Shown one piece after another: positions 36,340-45,264 of a stretch of 64,000 bases of DNA. Source of the stretch: Tepidisphaeraceae bacterium (GTDB lineage Bacteria; Planctomycetota; Phycisphaerae; Tepidisphaerales; Tepidisphaeraceae); assembly GCA_035998445.1 (NCBI GenBank), contig DASYHQ010000018.1, positions 62,001 through 126,000 of the forward strand, read 5' to 3'. A program made the translations under genes and the position numbers. The notes beneath the pieces are model-generated. The model did not search any database, had not been told where the DNA came from, and saw only the letters and a program-made list of their open reading frames with translations. The stretch's first letter is position 1; every line of letters starts with the position of its first letter.

Positions 36340-37032
36340 GAATCGCCCTCCTGTTACACCGGCCAACACGCGCGACGGCACGTCCGACGAGCCAATGACG
36401 GTTGTACCCCAACCGCGACAACGTCGCGAGAAAATAGACGCTGGAATCGCGCGATAGTTCCTGCCGTGCATCGCGGCGCAAGGGAATGGCTCTGGACAAT
36501 GCATGAGGCATTCGGCCCACACCCGGGGCGGCGGTCTGGGCAAGACAAATCGCGAATCCATGCACCATTATGCTCCATTGTGCAACATTGAGCGGTCGCG
36601 GCGCGCATCCCCATGGCACGAAGGTCGGCTATTCAGTTATCAAAGAGCACGCTATCCATCTCTACGTCGGCGCTGCGCGATCGGACTCGATCCGGCGCAA
36701 CAACCTGGCCTTCCATCGCGCCTTCGCGCGCTCTTGCTCGTCAGGCAGGGAAGACGGGGGAGATTCTTCGGAGTACCTCAGAGGGGTTCAAAAAATCCGG
36801 TCGGGGCCGGCCTTCACCGTAGCATGGATGTCCCGCACATGGCGTCGGTACCCCGACGCATCGGACGGTACACCGTCCGAATCAGCGATCGCGCCAGCGA
36901 AGGAGCGCCTGGAGTCGAAGAGCAGATCGCTTGCGCTCTTTAGCTCGGGCCGGGTACGGTCCGACACCGCGGCGTACCGCGGCGCCATGGGCGGGACGCC
37001 CATGCTACGGTCGGAGCGGACGCGGCCCCGTC
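36340..37032. other. Gene-free gap with degenerate repeats
   Basis: No gene is supported; the longest frames have unrelated composition and no ribosome sites. One arm of a family A repeat (TTCTTCGGAGTACCTCAGA, 36758-36783) and a diverged family B repeat are present. Confidence 0.6.
36818..37010. repeat. Family B inverted repeat, diverged and enlarged
   Basis: CCGTAGCATGGATGTCCCGC on the left and GGCGGGACGCCCATGCTACG on the right bracket about 150 bp. The left arm has several changes. Confidence 0.65.
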
Positions 37033-38253
37033 TTAGCCGGCCTGCCCGCCACCTTTAAGGTTGGCGGCCATCGTGTGGCCGTACGTGGTGCCGCGCCACT
37101 CGACCTTCTTCGTGATGCACATCTTCAGTGCACGGAACAGGATCGCCAGCAACATCGCCAGCGAGACCGGCCATGCCCAGCCGTTGCGCCGCGGGTTGCC
37201 GCACCAGGCGTACAGGATGCCGATGAAGTAGACCATCAACCCGAAGTGCAGCACCGCGCCGCCCAGCCAGTACCACTTCAGCAGGTTCGCCGGCTGCGTC
37301 AGCATCCAAAGGCCCCAGAGGAACGCGGGGAAGAACGAGAAGCAGCAGAACAGGATGAACTTGACCGCCGCGATCATCGCCCAAGGGCTGCCGACCTTAG
37401 CCGAGTAGTAGATGCGGCTCCATCCCTTGAAGATGTTCTCGAGCGACGAGTACATCCGCACGCTCGCCCACTCGCGCCCCCACGACACGCGCGGCCGCAT
37501 GCCCATGCGCTTCAGCAACATCGCGATCGCGACGTCTTCGCAGTATCGGTCCTTCACCACCTCATGCGTGCCCATCTTCTCGTAGGCATCCCGGCTGATG
37601 AGCAGGAACTGCCCGTTCGCAAATGCGGTGTTGCGCATGTAGTTCGCGTTGCACAACGGCACGAGGTACATCGTGCTCGCCGCCGACGCCGCCAACGGCA
37701 CAAGCAGGCTTTCCCACGTGCTGTGGCTCTCCAAACGCGGCAGCAGACTCAGCAGGTCGAACCTCTTGTTGATGACGACCGACATCGCCCCTGACAGCGC
37801 ATCCGGTTCCAGCACCACGTCGGAATCGACGAACAACAACCACTTCCCCTCGGCCAACTTCTGACCTTGGAACAGGGCGTTGTTCTTGCCCGTCCAACCG
37901 GGTTGCAGCGTGTTCTCCTGCACGTGCAGGACCGACAGCCGTCCGTCGGCGGCGGCCATCTCGTCCATGATGGCGCCGGTGGCGTCGGCGCTGCGATCGT
38001 TGATCGCGATCACGCGGAAGTTCGGGTAGTCCTGCGCCAGCGCCGACTGCAGGCAACCACGAATGCGCTCGCCTTCATCTTTGGCGGGAATGAGAATCGT
38101 GACGGGCGGAAACTCGTTGGTGAAGTGCGGCAGCGGTGGCCGCTTCATCAACAGCATCTTGCGACGGCCATTGAACATGAGGTAGCCGTAGGCCATCCAC
38201 GTGAGGGGGCCCATCAACCAGTACGATGCCAGAAACAGGAATTCTAAAGTCAC
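37033..38253 (-). CDS. Membrane glycosyltransferase family 2
   Basis: 406 residues. An N-terminal helix precedes a GT2 domain (VTILIPAKDEGERIRGCLQS; VIAINDRSADATG). The DxD-type site is LLFVDSDVVLEPDAL, and the acceptor/processivity region contains DRYCEDVAIAMLLKRMG. Three or four helices follow (FILFCCFSFFPAFLWGLWML; LHFGLMVYFIGILYAWCGNP). The layout resembles HpnB/CrtQ-like lipid or carotenoid glycosyltransferases. The substrate is unknown. Confidence 0.88.
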   Translation of the reverse strand: MTLEFLFLASYWLMGPLTWMAYGYLMFNGRRKMLLMKRPPLPHFTNEFPPVTILIPAKDEGERIRGCLQSALAQDYPNFRVIAINDRSADATGAIMDEMAAADGRLSVLHVQENTLQPGWTGKNNALFQGQKLAEGKWLLFVDSDVVLEPDALSGAMSVVINKRFDLLSLLPRLESHSTWESLLVPLAASAASTMYLVPLCNANYMRNTAFANGQFLLISRDAYEKMGTHEVVKDRYCEDVAIAMLLKRMGMRPRVSWGREWASVRMYSSLENIFKGWSRIYYSAKVGSPWAMIAAVKFILFCCFSFFPAFLWGLWMLTQPANLLKWYWLGGAVLHFGLMVYFIGILYAWCGNPRRNGWAWPVSLAMLLAILFRALKMCITKKVEWRGTTYGHTMAANLKGGGQAG

Positions 38254-38383
38254 TCAGTTCCGCCTTCAGCACCATCATATGGGTTTTGGAAGGAATGTTA
38301 AGGTGGCGGGGACGTGACGTTGAAGGAGAGGAGAAACTCGACAAACTTTCCGTAAGCGACTCATCGCGCAACCGCCGGCGAAT

Positions 38384-39445
38384 TCAACTCTCCGGCCGTG
38401 AATACTCCATCACCGGCTGCGCCTCCACCTGCCGGCCGGTCAGATGCGCCACGATCCGGTCCACATGCACGTGGCAGTTTTCCAGGAATACGCTGTATTT
38501 GTCCTGCGTGCCCGCAACGGCGGTGCCGGCGACGTATATGCCGGGGACGCTCGTCTCCATCGTCTGCGGGGCGAACGACGGCGCGCGGCACTCGTCCGAC
38601 AGTTGCAGCCCCGCCAGCTCGAACAGCGTCGAGTCCTGCTCGTAGCCGATCAACGCCAGCACGAAGTCGGCCTCCACCTCGGTCGTGTCGGTTCCGCACG
38701 GTTCAAAATCGCTTGTACAGCGGGCGAGGCTGACCGTGCTGGGGCCGATGCGTGTTGGGACGGTAGAACCGTGAAACTTCACCCGGCCGCTGTTGATAAA
38801 ACCGGTGATCTCCGGGGTCAGCCAGTACTTGATGTTTTTCGTCGGCAGTTCCGCCCGACGGTAGGAGATCGACACCTTCGCGCCGGCGTGGTGACAGCGC
38901 AGCGCCGCTTCGACGGCCGAATTCTTCCCGCCGATGATTAAGACCTGCTTGCCGAAATAATCGTGCGGGTCGCGAAAGTAGTACGAAACGTGCGGCCGAT
39001 CGTCGCCGGGCACGTTCAACTTGCGCGGCCGATCGGTGCCACCGGTCACCAATACGACCTTCCTCACCCGCCAACTGCGGTCGCCACCGCGCGGTCGCGT
39101 GGTGAGGACGAACCCGTCGCCGCCCGCATCGCGCTTGATGCCTACCACTGGTTCGTACGTGTTCACCTTCAAATCGAACTGCATCACGATGCTTCGCAGA
39201 TACGACAGGTACTGCTCGCGGGTCGCCTTGGTCTGGTCGGGCGTCTCCAGTGGCACGCCGGCGATCGCGATGCGCTCGTTGCTGCTGAAGAACCGCGTTT
39301 GGGGCGCCCACCACGACATCGTGTAGCCGATTTGCTTTGCGTCGAACTGGATATAGTTGATGCCCTCTCGCTTCAGCGCGACGGCCAGTTCCAGCCCGAT
39401 TGGGCCGGCGCCCACGATGGCGATCTCGGTAGGTCCTGCGCTCAT
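38384..39445 (-). CDS. YpdA-like FAD/NAD(P)-binding oxidoreductase
   Basis: 353 residues from the ATG at 39445. FAD motif AIVGAGPIGLELAVALKREG is at the N-terminus, and NAD(P) motif QVLIIGGKNSAVEAALRCHH follows at about residue 167. GIYVAGTAVAGTQDKYSVFL is the C-terminal FAD contact. There is no CxxC redox pair. This matches the YpdA group, whose members in Firmicutes reduce bacillithiol disulfide. Whether this organism makes bacillithiol cannot be told here, so the substrate stays open. Confidence 0.85.
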   Translation of the reverse strand: MSAGPTEIAIVGAGPIGLELAVALKREGINYIQFDAKQIGYTMSWWAPQTRFFSSNERIAIAGVPLETPDQTKATREQYLSYLRSIVMQFDLKVNTYEPVVGIKRDAGGDGFVLTTRPRGGDRSWRVRKVVLVTGGTDRPRKLNVPGDDRPHVSYYFRDPHDYFGKQVLIIGGKNSAVEAALRCHHAGAKVSISYRRAELPTKNIKYWLTPEITGFINSGRVKFHGSTVPTRIGPSTVSLARCTSDFEPCGTDTTEVEADFVLALIGYEQDSTLFELAGLQLSDECRAPSFAPQTMETSVPGIYVAGTAVAGTQDKYSVFLENCHVHVDRIVAHLTGRQVEAQPVMEYSRPES

Positions 39446-39615
39446 AGACGCATTGTAGCCGGGCCAGCGATGGTGTCGCTGCGTCCTCATCCGTTTGCCG
39501 GGCGCGCGCGATTCCTTATACTGCCAGCGGCGCAAGATGGCCGTGCCCAGCGCGATGTGCGCGGGGTACAGCATCACCCAAACACGAACGCGACGCAGGG
39601 AATAGAGGAGCACAG

Positions 39616-41220
39616 ATGGCGGACGAATCGCAGCAGCTACGCGGGATCAACTGGCGCGAAGCCTTCCCCTTCACCAACCTATTCAGGACCTTCCGGATCG
39701 CGATCCATCCGTCCAAGCTGCTGCTCGGCCTGATCATGCTGCTGCTGCTGTACTGCGGTGGCCGGCTGATGGACGCCATCTGGCCGGAAACGCATCTGGT
39801 GACGAGCGTCGAGCAAGCGCGGTACGGCCTGGCGACCGGCAGCGGCGCTGGCGGCATGATGCCGGGCGATCTGCCCCGCGACTTCGCCGATACCCAGATG
39901 GCCGCCGAGATCGAGCGAAACATACGTGAATTGCAGAATTGGGCTGGCCAGCCCGTGGTCGCGACGCTCGTCGATCGGCCGCGCGGCATCTTTATCACGC
40001 TGTCCGAATATCAGACCGCGCAGGTCAACAACGTGGCCTATTCCGTGCTGGACGGCAACTGGCTGGGCCGCGACGGCGCCTCGGTGGTGAGTTCGGTTTG
40101 GAACTTCATCTTCACGGGGCCGTACTGGTTCTTCACCGCGCACCCGGTCTTCGCCATTCTTTTCTCGCTGCTGTTCCTGTTGCTCTGGAGCGTCTTCGGT
40201 GGCGCGATTGCACGCATCGCGGCCATTCACGTGGCACGTGACGAGAAGATCAGCGTTCGCCAGGCCTTACGATTCAGCACCAGCAAGGTGCTCAGCTTCG
40301 CGTTCGCCCCTCTTATTCCGCTGATCATCTTGCTGGGTCTGGGGGCGTTGCTGGGTCTGGGTGGCCTGTTGCTGTACGTGCCGTACGTCGGCCCGATCGT
40401 CGTTGGCGCACTGTTCGTGCTGGTGCTGCTGGCGGCGTTCGTGATGACGCTGGTGCTGTTCGGCACCGTCGGTGGGATTAACCTGATGTACCCCACCGTC
40501 GCGGTGGAAGGATCGGATAGCTTTGATGCCATCAGCCGTAGCTTTAGCTACGTATTTGCCCGGCCGTGGCGCACGTTGCTCTACTCGGCCATCGCGCTCG
40601 CCTACGGGGCGTTGACGTACCTGTTCGCCCGGCTGTTCATCGTTGTCATGCTGATGCTTGCCCACGGGTCGGTCGGTTGGTTCCTTGGCCGGACGCACCA
40701 GCCCAACGGCTACTGGGATGGCGTGCCTGCAGTCACGCGTTCAGGCGAGGCCGTCAACGCTGCTGGCAATTCCATGTGGCCGACGCCCCGCTACGACTCG
40801 CTAACCTATGACATCCCCTTCGCCGGCCTGAAGTGGAGCGAGGACATCGCCGCCAGCCTGATCGCATTCTGGGTGTACCTGACAATCTCCCTGCTGGGCG
40901 CGTACCTGATCAGCTTCTACTTCTCGGCCAACACGATTATCTATTATCTGCTCCGCCGAGAGGTGGATGCGACGGACATGGACGACGTTTACGTCGAACA
41001 AGCCGACGAGGACTTCAGCGACGCCCCGTTGGACAGTTCCACCGCTCCCGCAGCCGCGGAGGCACCCGTAGGTGGCGCGCCGGCCAGTGAGTCGGCGAAG
41101 CTGTCAAACGTGCGGATCTACTCGAACCCGGATGCGTCCCCCCCGTCCACGGCCGGGTCCGCTGACCCCGTGGAACCACCCCCGTCGCAGACGCCACCGA
41201 ACACGCCTCCGACGACCTAA
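39616..41220 (+). CDS. Multi-pass membrane protein
   Basis: 534 residues with a good ribosome site (GAGGAG). About seven membrane helices are visible (LLLGLIMLLLLYCGG; ILFSLLFLLLWSVFGGAIAR; PLIPLIILLGLGALLGLGGL; IVVGALFVLVLLAAFVMTLV; LIAFWVYLTISLLGAYLISF). A soluble loop lies between helices 1 and 2, and the tail is Pro/Ala/Ser-rich and probably disordered (AAAEAPVGGAPASESA). No family or catalytic motif is recognised. Confidence 0.8.
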   Translation: MADESQQLRGINWREAFPFTNLFRTFRIAIHPSKLLLGLIMLLLLYCGGRLMDAIWPETHLVTSVEQARYGLATGSGAGGMMPGDLPRDFADTQMAAEIERNIRELQNWAGQPVVATLVDRPRGIFITLSEYQTAQVNNVAYSVLDGNWLGRDGASVVSSVWNFIFTGPYWFFTAHPVFAILFSLLFLLLWSVFGGAIARIAAIHVARDEKISVRQALRFSTSKVLSFAFAPLIPLIILLGLGALLGLGGLLLYVPYVGPIVVGALFVLVLLAAFVMTLVLFGTVGGINLMYPTVAVEGSDSFDAISRSFSYVFARPWRTLLYSAIALAYGALTYLFARLFIVVMLMLAHGSVGWFLGRTHQPNGYWDGVPAVTRSGEAVNAAGNSMWPTPRYDSLTYDIPFAGLKWSEDIAASLIAFWVYLTISLLGAYLISFYFSANTIIYYLLRREVDATDMDDVYVEQADEDFSDAPLDSSTAPAAAEAPVGGAPASESAKLSNVRIYSNPDASPPSTAGSADPVEPPPSQTPPNTPPTT

Positions 41221-41230
41221 GGCCGGCCTT

Positions 41231-41270
41231 GCCCCTCTCCCGGTACTCCGGGAGAGGCTGGGTGAGGGTG
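41231..41270. repeat. Family I repeat
   Basis: CCCCTCTCCCGGTACTCCGG then GAGAGGCTGGGTGAGGGTG. Confidence 0.8.
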
Positions 41271-41420
41271 ATTGCGAACTGCGGACCCACAGCAGTTTTG
41301 ATCGCCCTCATCCAGCCACTTAAGGCTTACCGGAAGATCGGAGCAGATGGAGCATCACGAAAACACGCCAGTTACACAGAATTAGTCCCCGATTTTACCG
41401 GCCAGTATAGTCCCACAATC

Positions 41421-41448
41421 TTGACACCGACGACGTTCGCGTTACACT
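41421..41448 (+). promoter_or_regulatory. Strong sigma-70-type promoter of rplM-rpsI
   Basis: A consensus TTGACA at 41421-41426 and TACACT at 41443-41448, separated by 16 bp, about 115 bp upstream of rplM. Confidence 0.65.
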
Positions 41449-41454
41449 TTTCGA

Positions 41455-41536
41455 TTCTTCCGCGGCGAGGCGATGGTCGCAGCACGGGAAGCATTGCCTT
41501 CCAGTGGTGCAGTATCAGCCTCGCGGACGGCGGTTT
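41455..41536 (+). promoter_or_regulatory. Structured 5' leader of rplM, possible autoregulatory element
   Basis: The transcribed leader holds GCGAGGC ... GCCTCGC (outer stem), an inner GGAAG-CATTG-CCTTCC hairpin, and ends GGCGGTTTTT, a terminator-like sequence. Leaders of L13 operons are known to be regulated in Firmicutes. Here the call rests only on visible pairing. Confidence 0.3.
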
Positions 41537-41562
41537 TTGACAGATAGAGAAGAAGAGGATTC

Positions 41563-41994
41563 ATGAGCACGTATTTCCCCAAGCCGGGCGAAGTCGCTCC
41601 CAACTGGCACGTGGTTGACGCCACCGGTCAGGTCCTGGGCCGGCTTGCTTCCAAGATCGCCGTCATCCTGCAGGGCAAGCACAAGCCGACCTACACGCCC
41701 CACGTGGACACCGGCGACTTCGTGATCGTCCTGAACGCCGACAAGGTCAAGGTCACCGGTCGCAAGGCCGACGTGATCGAGTACGACACCTACTCGCGTT
41801 ACCCGGGCGGCCGTCACCTGTACTCGTACAAGCGCATGAACGAGCAGCACCCCGAGCGCGTCGTGCAGCTGGCCGTGAAGCGCATGCTGCCCAAGAACAA
41901 GCTGAACCGCAACGTGCTGGGTCACCTGAAGATCTACAAGGGCACCGACCACCCGCACGCCGCTCAGCAACCGAAGGAACTGAAACTCTCGTAA
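41563..41994 (+). CDS. rplM: 50S ribosomal protein L13
   Basis: 143 residues, normal length. Family-typical segments: NWHVVDATGQVLGRLASKIA, GDFVIVLNADKVKVTGRKAD, and KRMLPKNKLNRNVLGHLKIY. L13 is an early-assembling 50S protein. It is the first gene of the universal rplM-rpsI pair. Confidence 0.98.
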   Translation: MSTYFPKPGEVAPNWHVVDATGQVLGRLASKIAVILQGKHKPTYTPHVDTGDFVIVLNADKVKVTGRKADVIEYDTYSRYPGGRHLYSYKRMNEQHPERVVQLAVKRMLPKNKLNRNVLGHLKIYKGTDHPHAAQQPKELKLS

Positions 41995-42093
41995 GGAATT
42001 GCGGAGTGGTGATCGCGATGGCGGATTGAAGAACGACCGTTGTAGTTTTCTTTAGTCCGCAATCGGCAATCCGAAATCCGCACTGAAACCATC

Positions 42094-42546
42094 ATGGCTG
42101 AAACCACCGAAACCCCGACGACCACTCCCACCGCGACCACCGAAGCCCCTGCTGGCAAGCCCACCTACACGTGGGGTGTCGGCCGGCGCAAGACCGCCGT
42201 TGCCCGCGTGCGCATTGCGCCGGGCACCGGCAAGGTCGAGATCAACGGCCGTGAGCTGAACGACTTCCTGACCGGCGAGCGCGACCGCAAGAGCATCTTC
42301 GGCCCGCTGGAGGTCACCAACACCGGTGGCAAGATCGACGTCTTCGCCCGCTGCAACGGTGGTGGCGCGACCGGTCAGGCCGGCGCGATCGTCATGGGTC
42401 TGGGCCGTGCCCTGGCCAAGTACGACAGCACTCTGGAAGTGCCCCTTCGCCAGGGCGGCTTCCTGACCCGCGACAGCCGTATGAAGGAACGCAAGAAGTA
42501 CGGCCAGCGCGGCGCCCGCCGGAAGTTCCAGTTCAGCAAGCGATAA
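42094..42546 (+). CDS. rpsI: 30S ribosomal protein S9
   Basis: 150 residues. A Thr/Ala/Pro-rich N-terminal extension of about 25 residues (TTETPTTTPTATTEAPAGKP) precedes the S9 core starting WGVGRRKTAVARVRI. The C-terminus ends RRKFQFSKR, whose tail contacts P-site tRNA. It follows rplM by 99 bp, which is longer than usual, and that gap contains a small CGGATTG-type repeat. Confidence 0.98.
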   Translation: MAETTETPTTTPTATTEAPAGKPTYTWGVGRRKTAVARVRIAPGTGKVEINGRELNDFLTGERDRKSIFGPLEVTNTGGKIDVFARCNGGGATGQAGAIVMGLGRALAKYDSTLEVPLRQGGFLTRDSRMKERKKYGQRGARRKFQFSKR

Positions 42547-42585
42547 TTCGCTGGCTGTTTCTGCGAGACAACGCAATCGACGTTC

Positions 42586-42618
42586 GGAACCCGAGGGTAT
42601 TTACCCTTGGGTTCCGTC
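42586..42618 (+). terminator. Hairpin terminator after rpsI
   Basis: GGAACCCGAGGGTA, loop TT, TACCCTTGGGTTCC (one G-T pair) starts about 40 bp after the stop. Only a short T run (GTCGTTT) follows, so termination may be partial. Confidence 0.65.
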
Positions 42619-42646
42619 GTTTACGTAGCTGCGGGACTGTTACCCA

Positions 42647-42692
42647 TCCTCCTCCTCTCTTTGGTTCCTCGGGAGAGGCTGGGTGAGAATGA
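42647..42692. repeat. Family I repeat
   Basis: CCTCCTCTCTTTGGTTCCTC then GGGAGAGGCTGGGTGAGAATG. Confidence 0.7.
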
Positions 42693-42802
42693 CTCGATCT
42701 TGAGGAACTACCCCAAGCACGAGCGACCGCTCCCATCGGCGTTTAGCCGCCCACCGCTAGCGGCGAGCGCAGGTCCGGCGTAGACTGGCGGGCGAAAACG
42801 AT

Positions 42803-42876
42803 GCCCTCGTAGCTCAATTGGATAGAGCGATGCTTTCCTAAAGCATAGGTTACAGGTTCGATCCCTGTCGGGGGCA
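42803..42876 (+). tRNA. tRNA-Arg (anticodon CCT)
   Basis: 74 nt. Acceptor GCCCTCG pairs with CGGGGGC (one T-G pair), with D arm GCTCAATTGGATAGAGC. The anticodon stem-loop ATGCT-TTCCTAA-AGCAT reads CCT, and the T arm is CAGGTTCGATCCCTG. CCA is not encoded. Confidence 0.96.
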
Positions 42877-42908
42877 CTGACCTTTCCCGTCCTTCACTTC
42901 TTGACCCT

Positions 42909-43319
42909 ATGGCTAGATGGCGTGCAGAAGCGCTCCGACGCTTCCCCGAAATGCGAGACACTATTCAGTCCGCCCGCAGCGTGATGGCTTTGTGGGTCGA
43001 GTTGAACTGCCGGTTCCAGACCGCTTATGCAGGTACGACACCCGACGACGCGTTGGTCGACGCGGTATACGCATATGCCGAGTGGTGTATGCGAGCACGG
43101 CGCAACGCCGCAGCGGAGCACGATCCATGCACCGCTGCAACGGTCGCGTTCTACGAGCACATCCCAACGATCCCGGCGGCGCGGCAAGACATGCCGCGGT
43201 GGTTACGGCCTACAGACGTCGTCAAACTTCGCGACGCATTCACATACTTGATCGGCAATCAAGAGTACGACGCTCTACTTAGGTTCGCACCGGTTCCGCT
43301 CTCGGCTTTCCTGAATTGA
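42909..43319 (+). CDS. Small conserved-looking hypothetical protein
   Basis: 136 residues, mostly helical and soluble, starting MARWRAEALRRFPEMRDTIQ and containing AGTTPDDALVDAVYAYAEWC. The C-terminal half reads DVVKLRDAFTYLIGNQEYDA. It starts 33 bp after tRNA-Arg. It resembles small single-domain bacterial proteins of unknown function, some suspected to be immunity-type, but I cannot name a family with confidence. Confidence 0.65.
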   Translation: MARWRAEALRRFPEMRDTIQSARSVMALWVELNCRFQTAYAGTTPDDALVDAVYAYAEWCMRARRNAAAEHDPCTAATVAFYEHIPTIPAARQDMPRWLRPTDVVKLRDAFTYLIGNQEYDALLRFAPVPLSAFLN

Positions 43320-43329
43320 TTCGGCTTTG

Positions 43330-43563
43330 CTATTTGTCCGTGCGCAAAGCAGCGCCGCGGGCGACGTCGATCAGATGTTCGATCTGGGGTTCGTCGTCAG
43401 AGTCGGGGGGGTAGGCGTCGATGGGACGGCGGGCGGGTGTCACCAGTTCATCGTCGGCGGTAGCCGTGTACGGCTCATCAATGTCACTGGTGATCCGGAG
43501 CATCAAGACCCTTCTGAACTTTCCAACCGTCACTCGCGGCAAGGCCGCGAACGCTGCTTGCAT
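43330..43563 (-). CDS. Small hypothetical protein
   Basis: 77 residues from the ATG at 43563 (a TTG at 43599 is in frame). The N-terminal half is basic (VTVGKFRRVLMLRITSD), the C-terminal half acidic (IDAYPPDSDDEPQIEHLIDV). It lies convergent to the preceding gene. No family recognised; moderate to low support. Confidence 0.45.
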   Translation of the reverse strand: MQAAFAALPRVTVGKFRRVLMLRITSDIDEPYTATADDELVTPARRPIDAYPPDSDDEPQIEHLIDVARGAALRTDK

Positions 43564-43641
43564 AATATCGGCTGTTGATGGGCCTGAAGTCAAACGCAAA
43601 GCACTTTTACTGCCTCGACTGTTTACTCCGTCCGCGTCGCG

Positions 43642-44745
43642 CTACGCGCGACGCCGCGGGCGGAGCAGCCAGGCCGCTTCCTGCCTTGCCGCCTTGCCGA
43701 TTGCAGCCACCAGTGCCAATTCGGGTGAGCCGTCGCAGAACGCGCGGGCAACCGCGTGCAGGGCGGCCAGTGGAAATGCCGGCGTGTTGGTGATCACGTA
43801 GATCGATTCCCACGCGTCGGGGTGCATCTTCGCACGGAAGGCTTCCAGTCCATCGAAGTGATAGAACCGCCGGCCGTGCGCGTGAGCCCAAGCGGTCAGA
43901 AGGCGAAACCAGCGCGGGTTGGCCGCCATTTGCTGGCGTGCATGGTAGGAGAGCGCGACGAGGCCCAGCGTTGCGTACGTCGCGCCGCCTCGGGCCAGCT
44001 CCGTCATCGCGGCGTCGATCAATAGTTCGGCGGTGCCGTTGGGGGCATTGGCGCCGCGGGCGATTTCTTCGATCAGATAACCTTGCCGTGTGACGACCGG
44101 CGATGCGACGAGGAACGCGACCGCTTTCCCCTCGCGCTTAGCGACCGAAAGCACGCGGTCGCGCATCTCACCGTCCAGCACGTTCGGTTCGACCAGGAAG
44201 TGCATCGGCGGCAGGCCGTGGCGATCGAGCCACTCGCGCAGCACGTTGCGCAGGTCCTGCCGACCGGCGGCATCGCAAGGGTCGCAGCGTTCGATCGTAA
44301 CGCCCTTATTGCGCGCCCGGTGCAACTGCGCGCGCAACGATCGGCGGCCCTTCACCACTGCGGGCCACGCGCGCGGGTCCCACACTGGTTCGGCCCCGAT
44401 GGTGATAATGGAATGTCCCGAATCGTGCGCGAGCACGTTGCGCAATCGCTCCGCAGCGCACACGTAACACACTCGGCACCCCACCGCGCTGGCCGCGGCT
44501 GCGAACTCGGTCGTCGCGGCGGCAAGTTCGCTTGCATCACAGACCGGCGCGCCGGCCGCTACCCACCATCTGCCCTTCCGCACGTACCCCACCACAGCTG
44601 TCCGCGTTGGCGACAGCCAGTATGAAAAACCGGGATTCAAGATTTGATACGCGGTCGAATTCCACCCATACCGCATCACGAGGTCGCGCACGCTCGGATC
44701 AGAAAATGACATTGCACCCGCGTGTCGCTTCGTTTCGCTGCTCAC
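43642..44745 (-). CDS. DUF2156 protein (MprF C-terminal domain-like acyltransferase fold)
   Basis: About 367 residues from a GTG at 44745, or 356 from the ATG at 44712; neither has a convincing ribosome site. It lacks the membrane flippase part of MprF and is a stand-alone double-GNAT domain. Visible landmarks: YGWNSTAYQILNPGFSYWLS, RRSLRAQLHRARNKGVTIER, YLIEEIARGANAPNGTAELL and the late YHFDGLEAFRAKMHPDAWES. Relatives transfer amino acids from aminoacyl-tRNA to lipids or other acceptors. It lies 43 bp after sufT and may be co-transcribed. Confidence 0.85.
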   Translation of the reverse strand: MSSETKRHAGAMSFSDPSVRDLVMRYGWNSTAYQILNPGFSYWLSPTRTAVVGYVRKGRWWVAAGAPVCDASELAAATTEFAAAASAVGCRVCYVCAAERLRNVLAHDSGHSIITIGAEPVWDPRAWPAVVKGRRSLRAQLHRARNKGVTIERCDPCDAAGRQDLRNVLREWLDRHGLPPMHFLVEPNVLDGEMRDRVLSVAKREGKAVAFLVASPVVTRQGYLIEEIARGANAPNGTAELLIDAAMTELARGGATYATLGLVALSYHARQQMAANPRWFRLLTAWAHAHGRRFYHFDGLEAFRAKMHPDAWESIYVITNTPAFPLAALHAVARAFCDGSPELALVAAIGKAARQEAAWLLRPRRRA

Positions 44746-44788
44746 CCCACCAAATCGCCCTACCGTCCGACGTCAACGCCGGGTCAGA

Positions 44789-45259
44789 CTAAAGCATCCC
44801 CAGATCCAGCAGCGCGGCCTCGCTCATGCGGCTCTTGTCCCACGTCGGCTCCCAGACCAGCACAACCTCGGCATCGGTGACGCCATCGACGGCCTTGATC
44901 TTGTTCGCCACCTCGTTGGGCAGCGTGCCGGCGACCGGGCATCCCGGCGCGGTCAGCGTCATCTCGACCACGACGGAATTCTCTGGCTTGATGTCGATCT
45001 TGTAGATCAGCCCCAGTTCGTAAATGTTGACCGGGATTTCCGGGTCATACACCGTGCTGATGGCGGCCACGATCTTGCCTTCCAGCAGTTTCTGATCGAC
45101 CGTGACCGCGTTCGACGCGTGGCCGGGACCGGAGGTGGGCATCTGCGACGACGGCGAGGCTTGTTGTTCCTGCATCATCTCTCGCTTCATCTGGTCGACC
45201 TTGCCGCTGTTGGGCAGGACGGTGAGCGGAACGGGTTCGTGCGTGCGGTAGTCGGCCAT
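44789..45259 (-). CDS. sufT: SufT-type iron-sulfur maturation protein (DUF59/MIP18)
   Basis: About 156 residues from the ATG at 45259. A Gln/Ser/Pro-rich N-terminal 50 residues is followed by the DUF59 domain: AISTVYDPEIPVNIYELGLI, then VEMTLTAPGCPVAGTLPNEV with the conserved Cys, and VVLVWEPTWDKSRMSEAALL. SufT assists Fe-S cluster maturation under high demand. Its start is 5 nt after the sufSE stop, which indicates translational coupling. Confidence 0.93.
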   Translation of the reverse strand: MADYRTHEPVPLTVLPNSGKVDQMKREMMQEQQASPSSQMPTSGPGHASNAVTVDQKLLEGKIVAAISTVYDPEIPVNIYELGLIYKIDIKPENSVVVEMTLTAPGCPVAGTLPNEVANKIKAVDGVTDAEVVLVWEPTWDKSRMSEAALLDLGML

Positions 45260-45264
45260 GGTTA

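Larger units (their letters stand above)
41221..41562. other. Gap upstream of rplM
   Basis: No gene is supported. It contains a family I repeat, the rplM promoter and a structured leader, listed separately. Confidence 0.6.

Noticed and set aside
36503..36943. A 146-residue plus-strand gene
   Set aside because: Random-like composition, runs across decayed repeats, no ribosome site.
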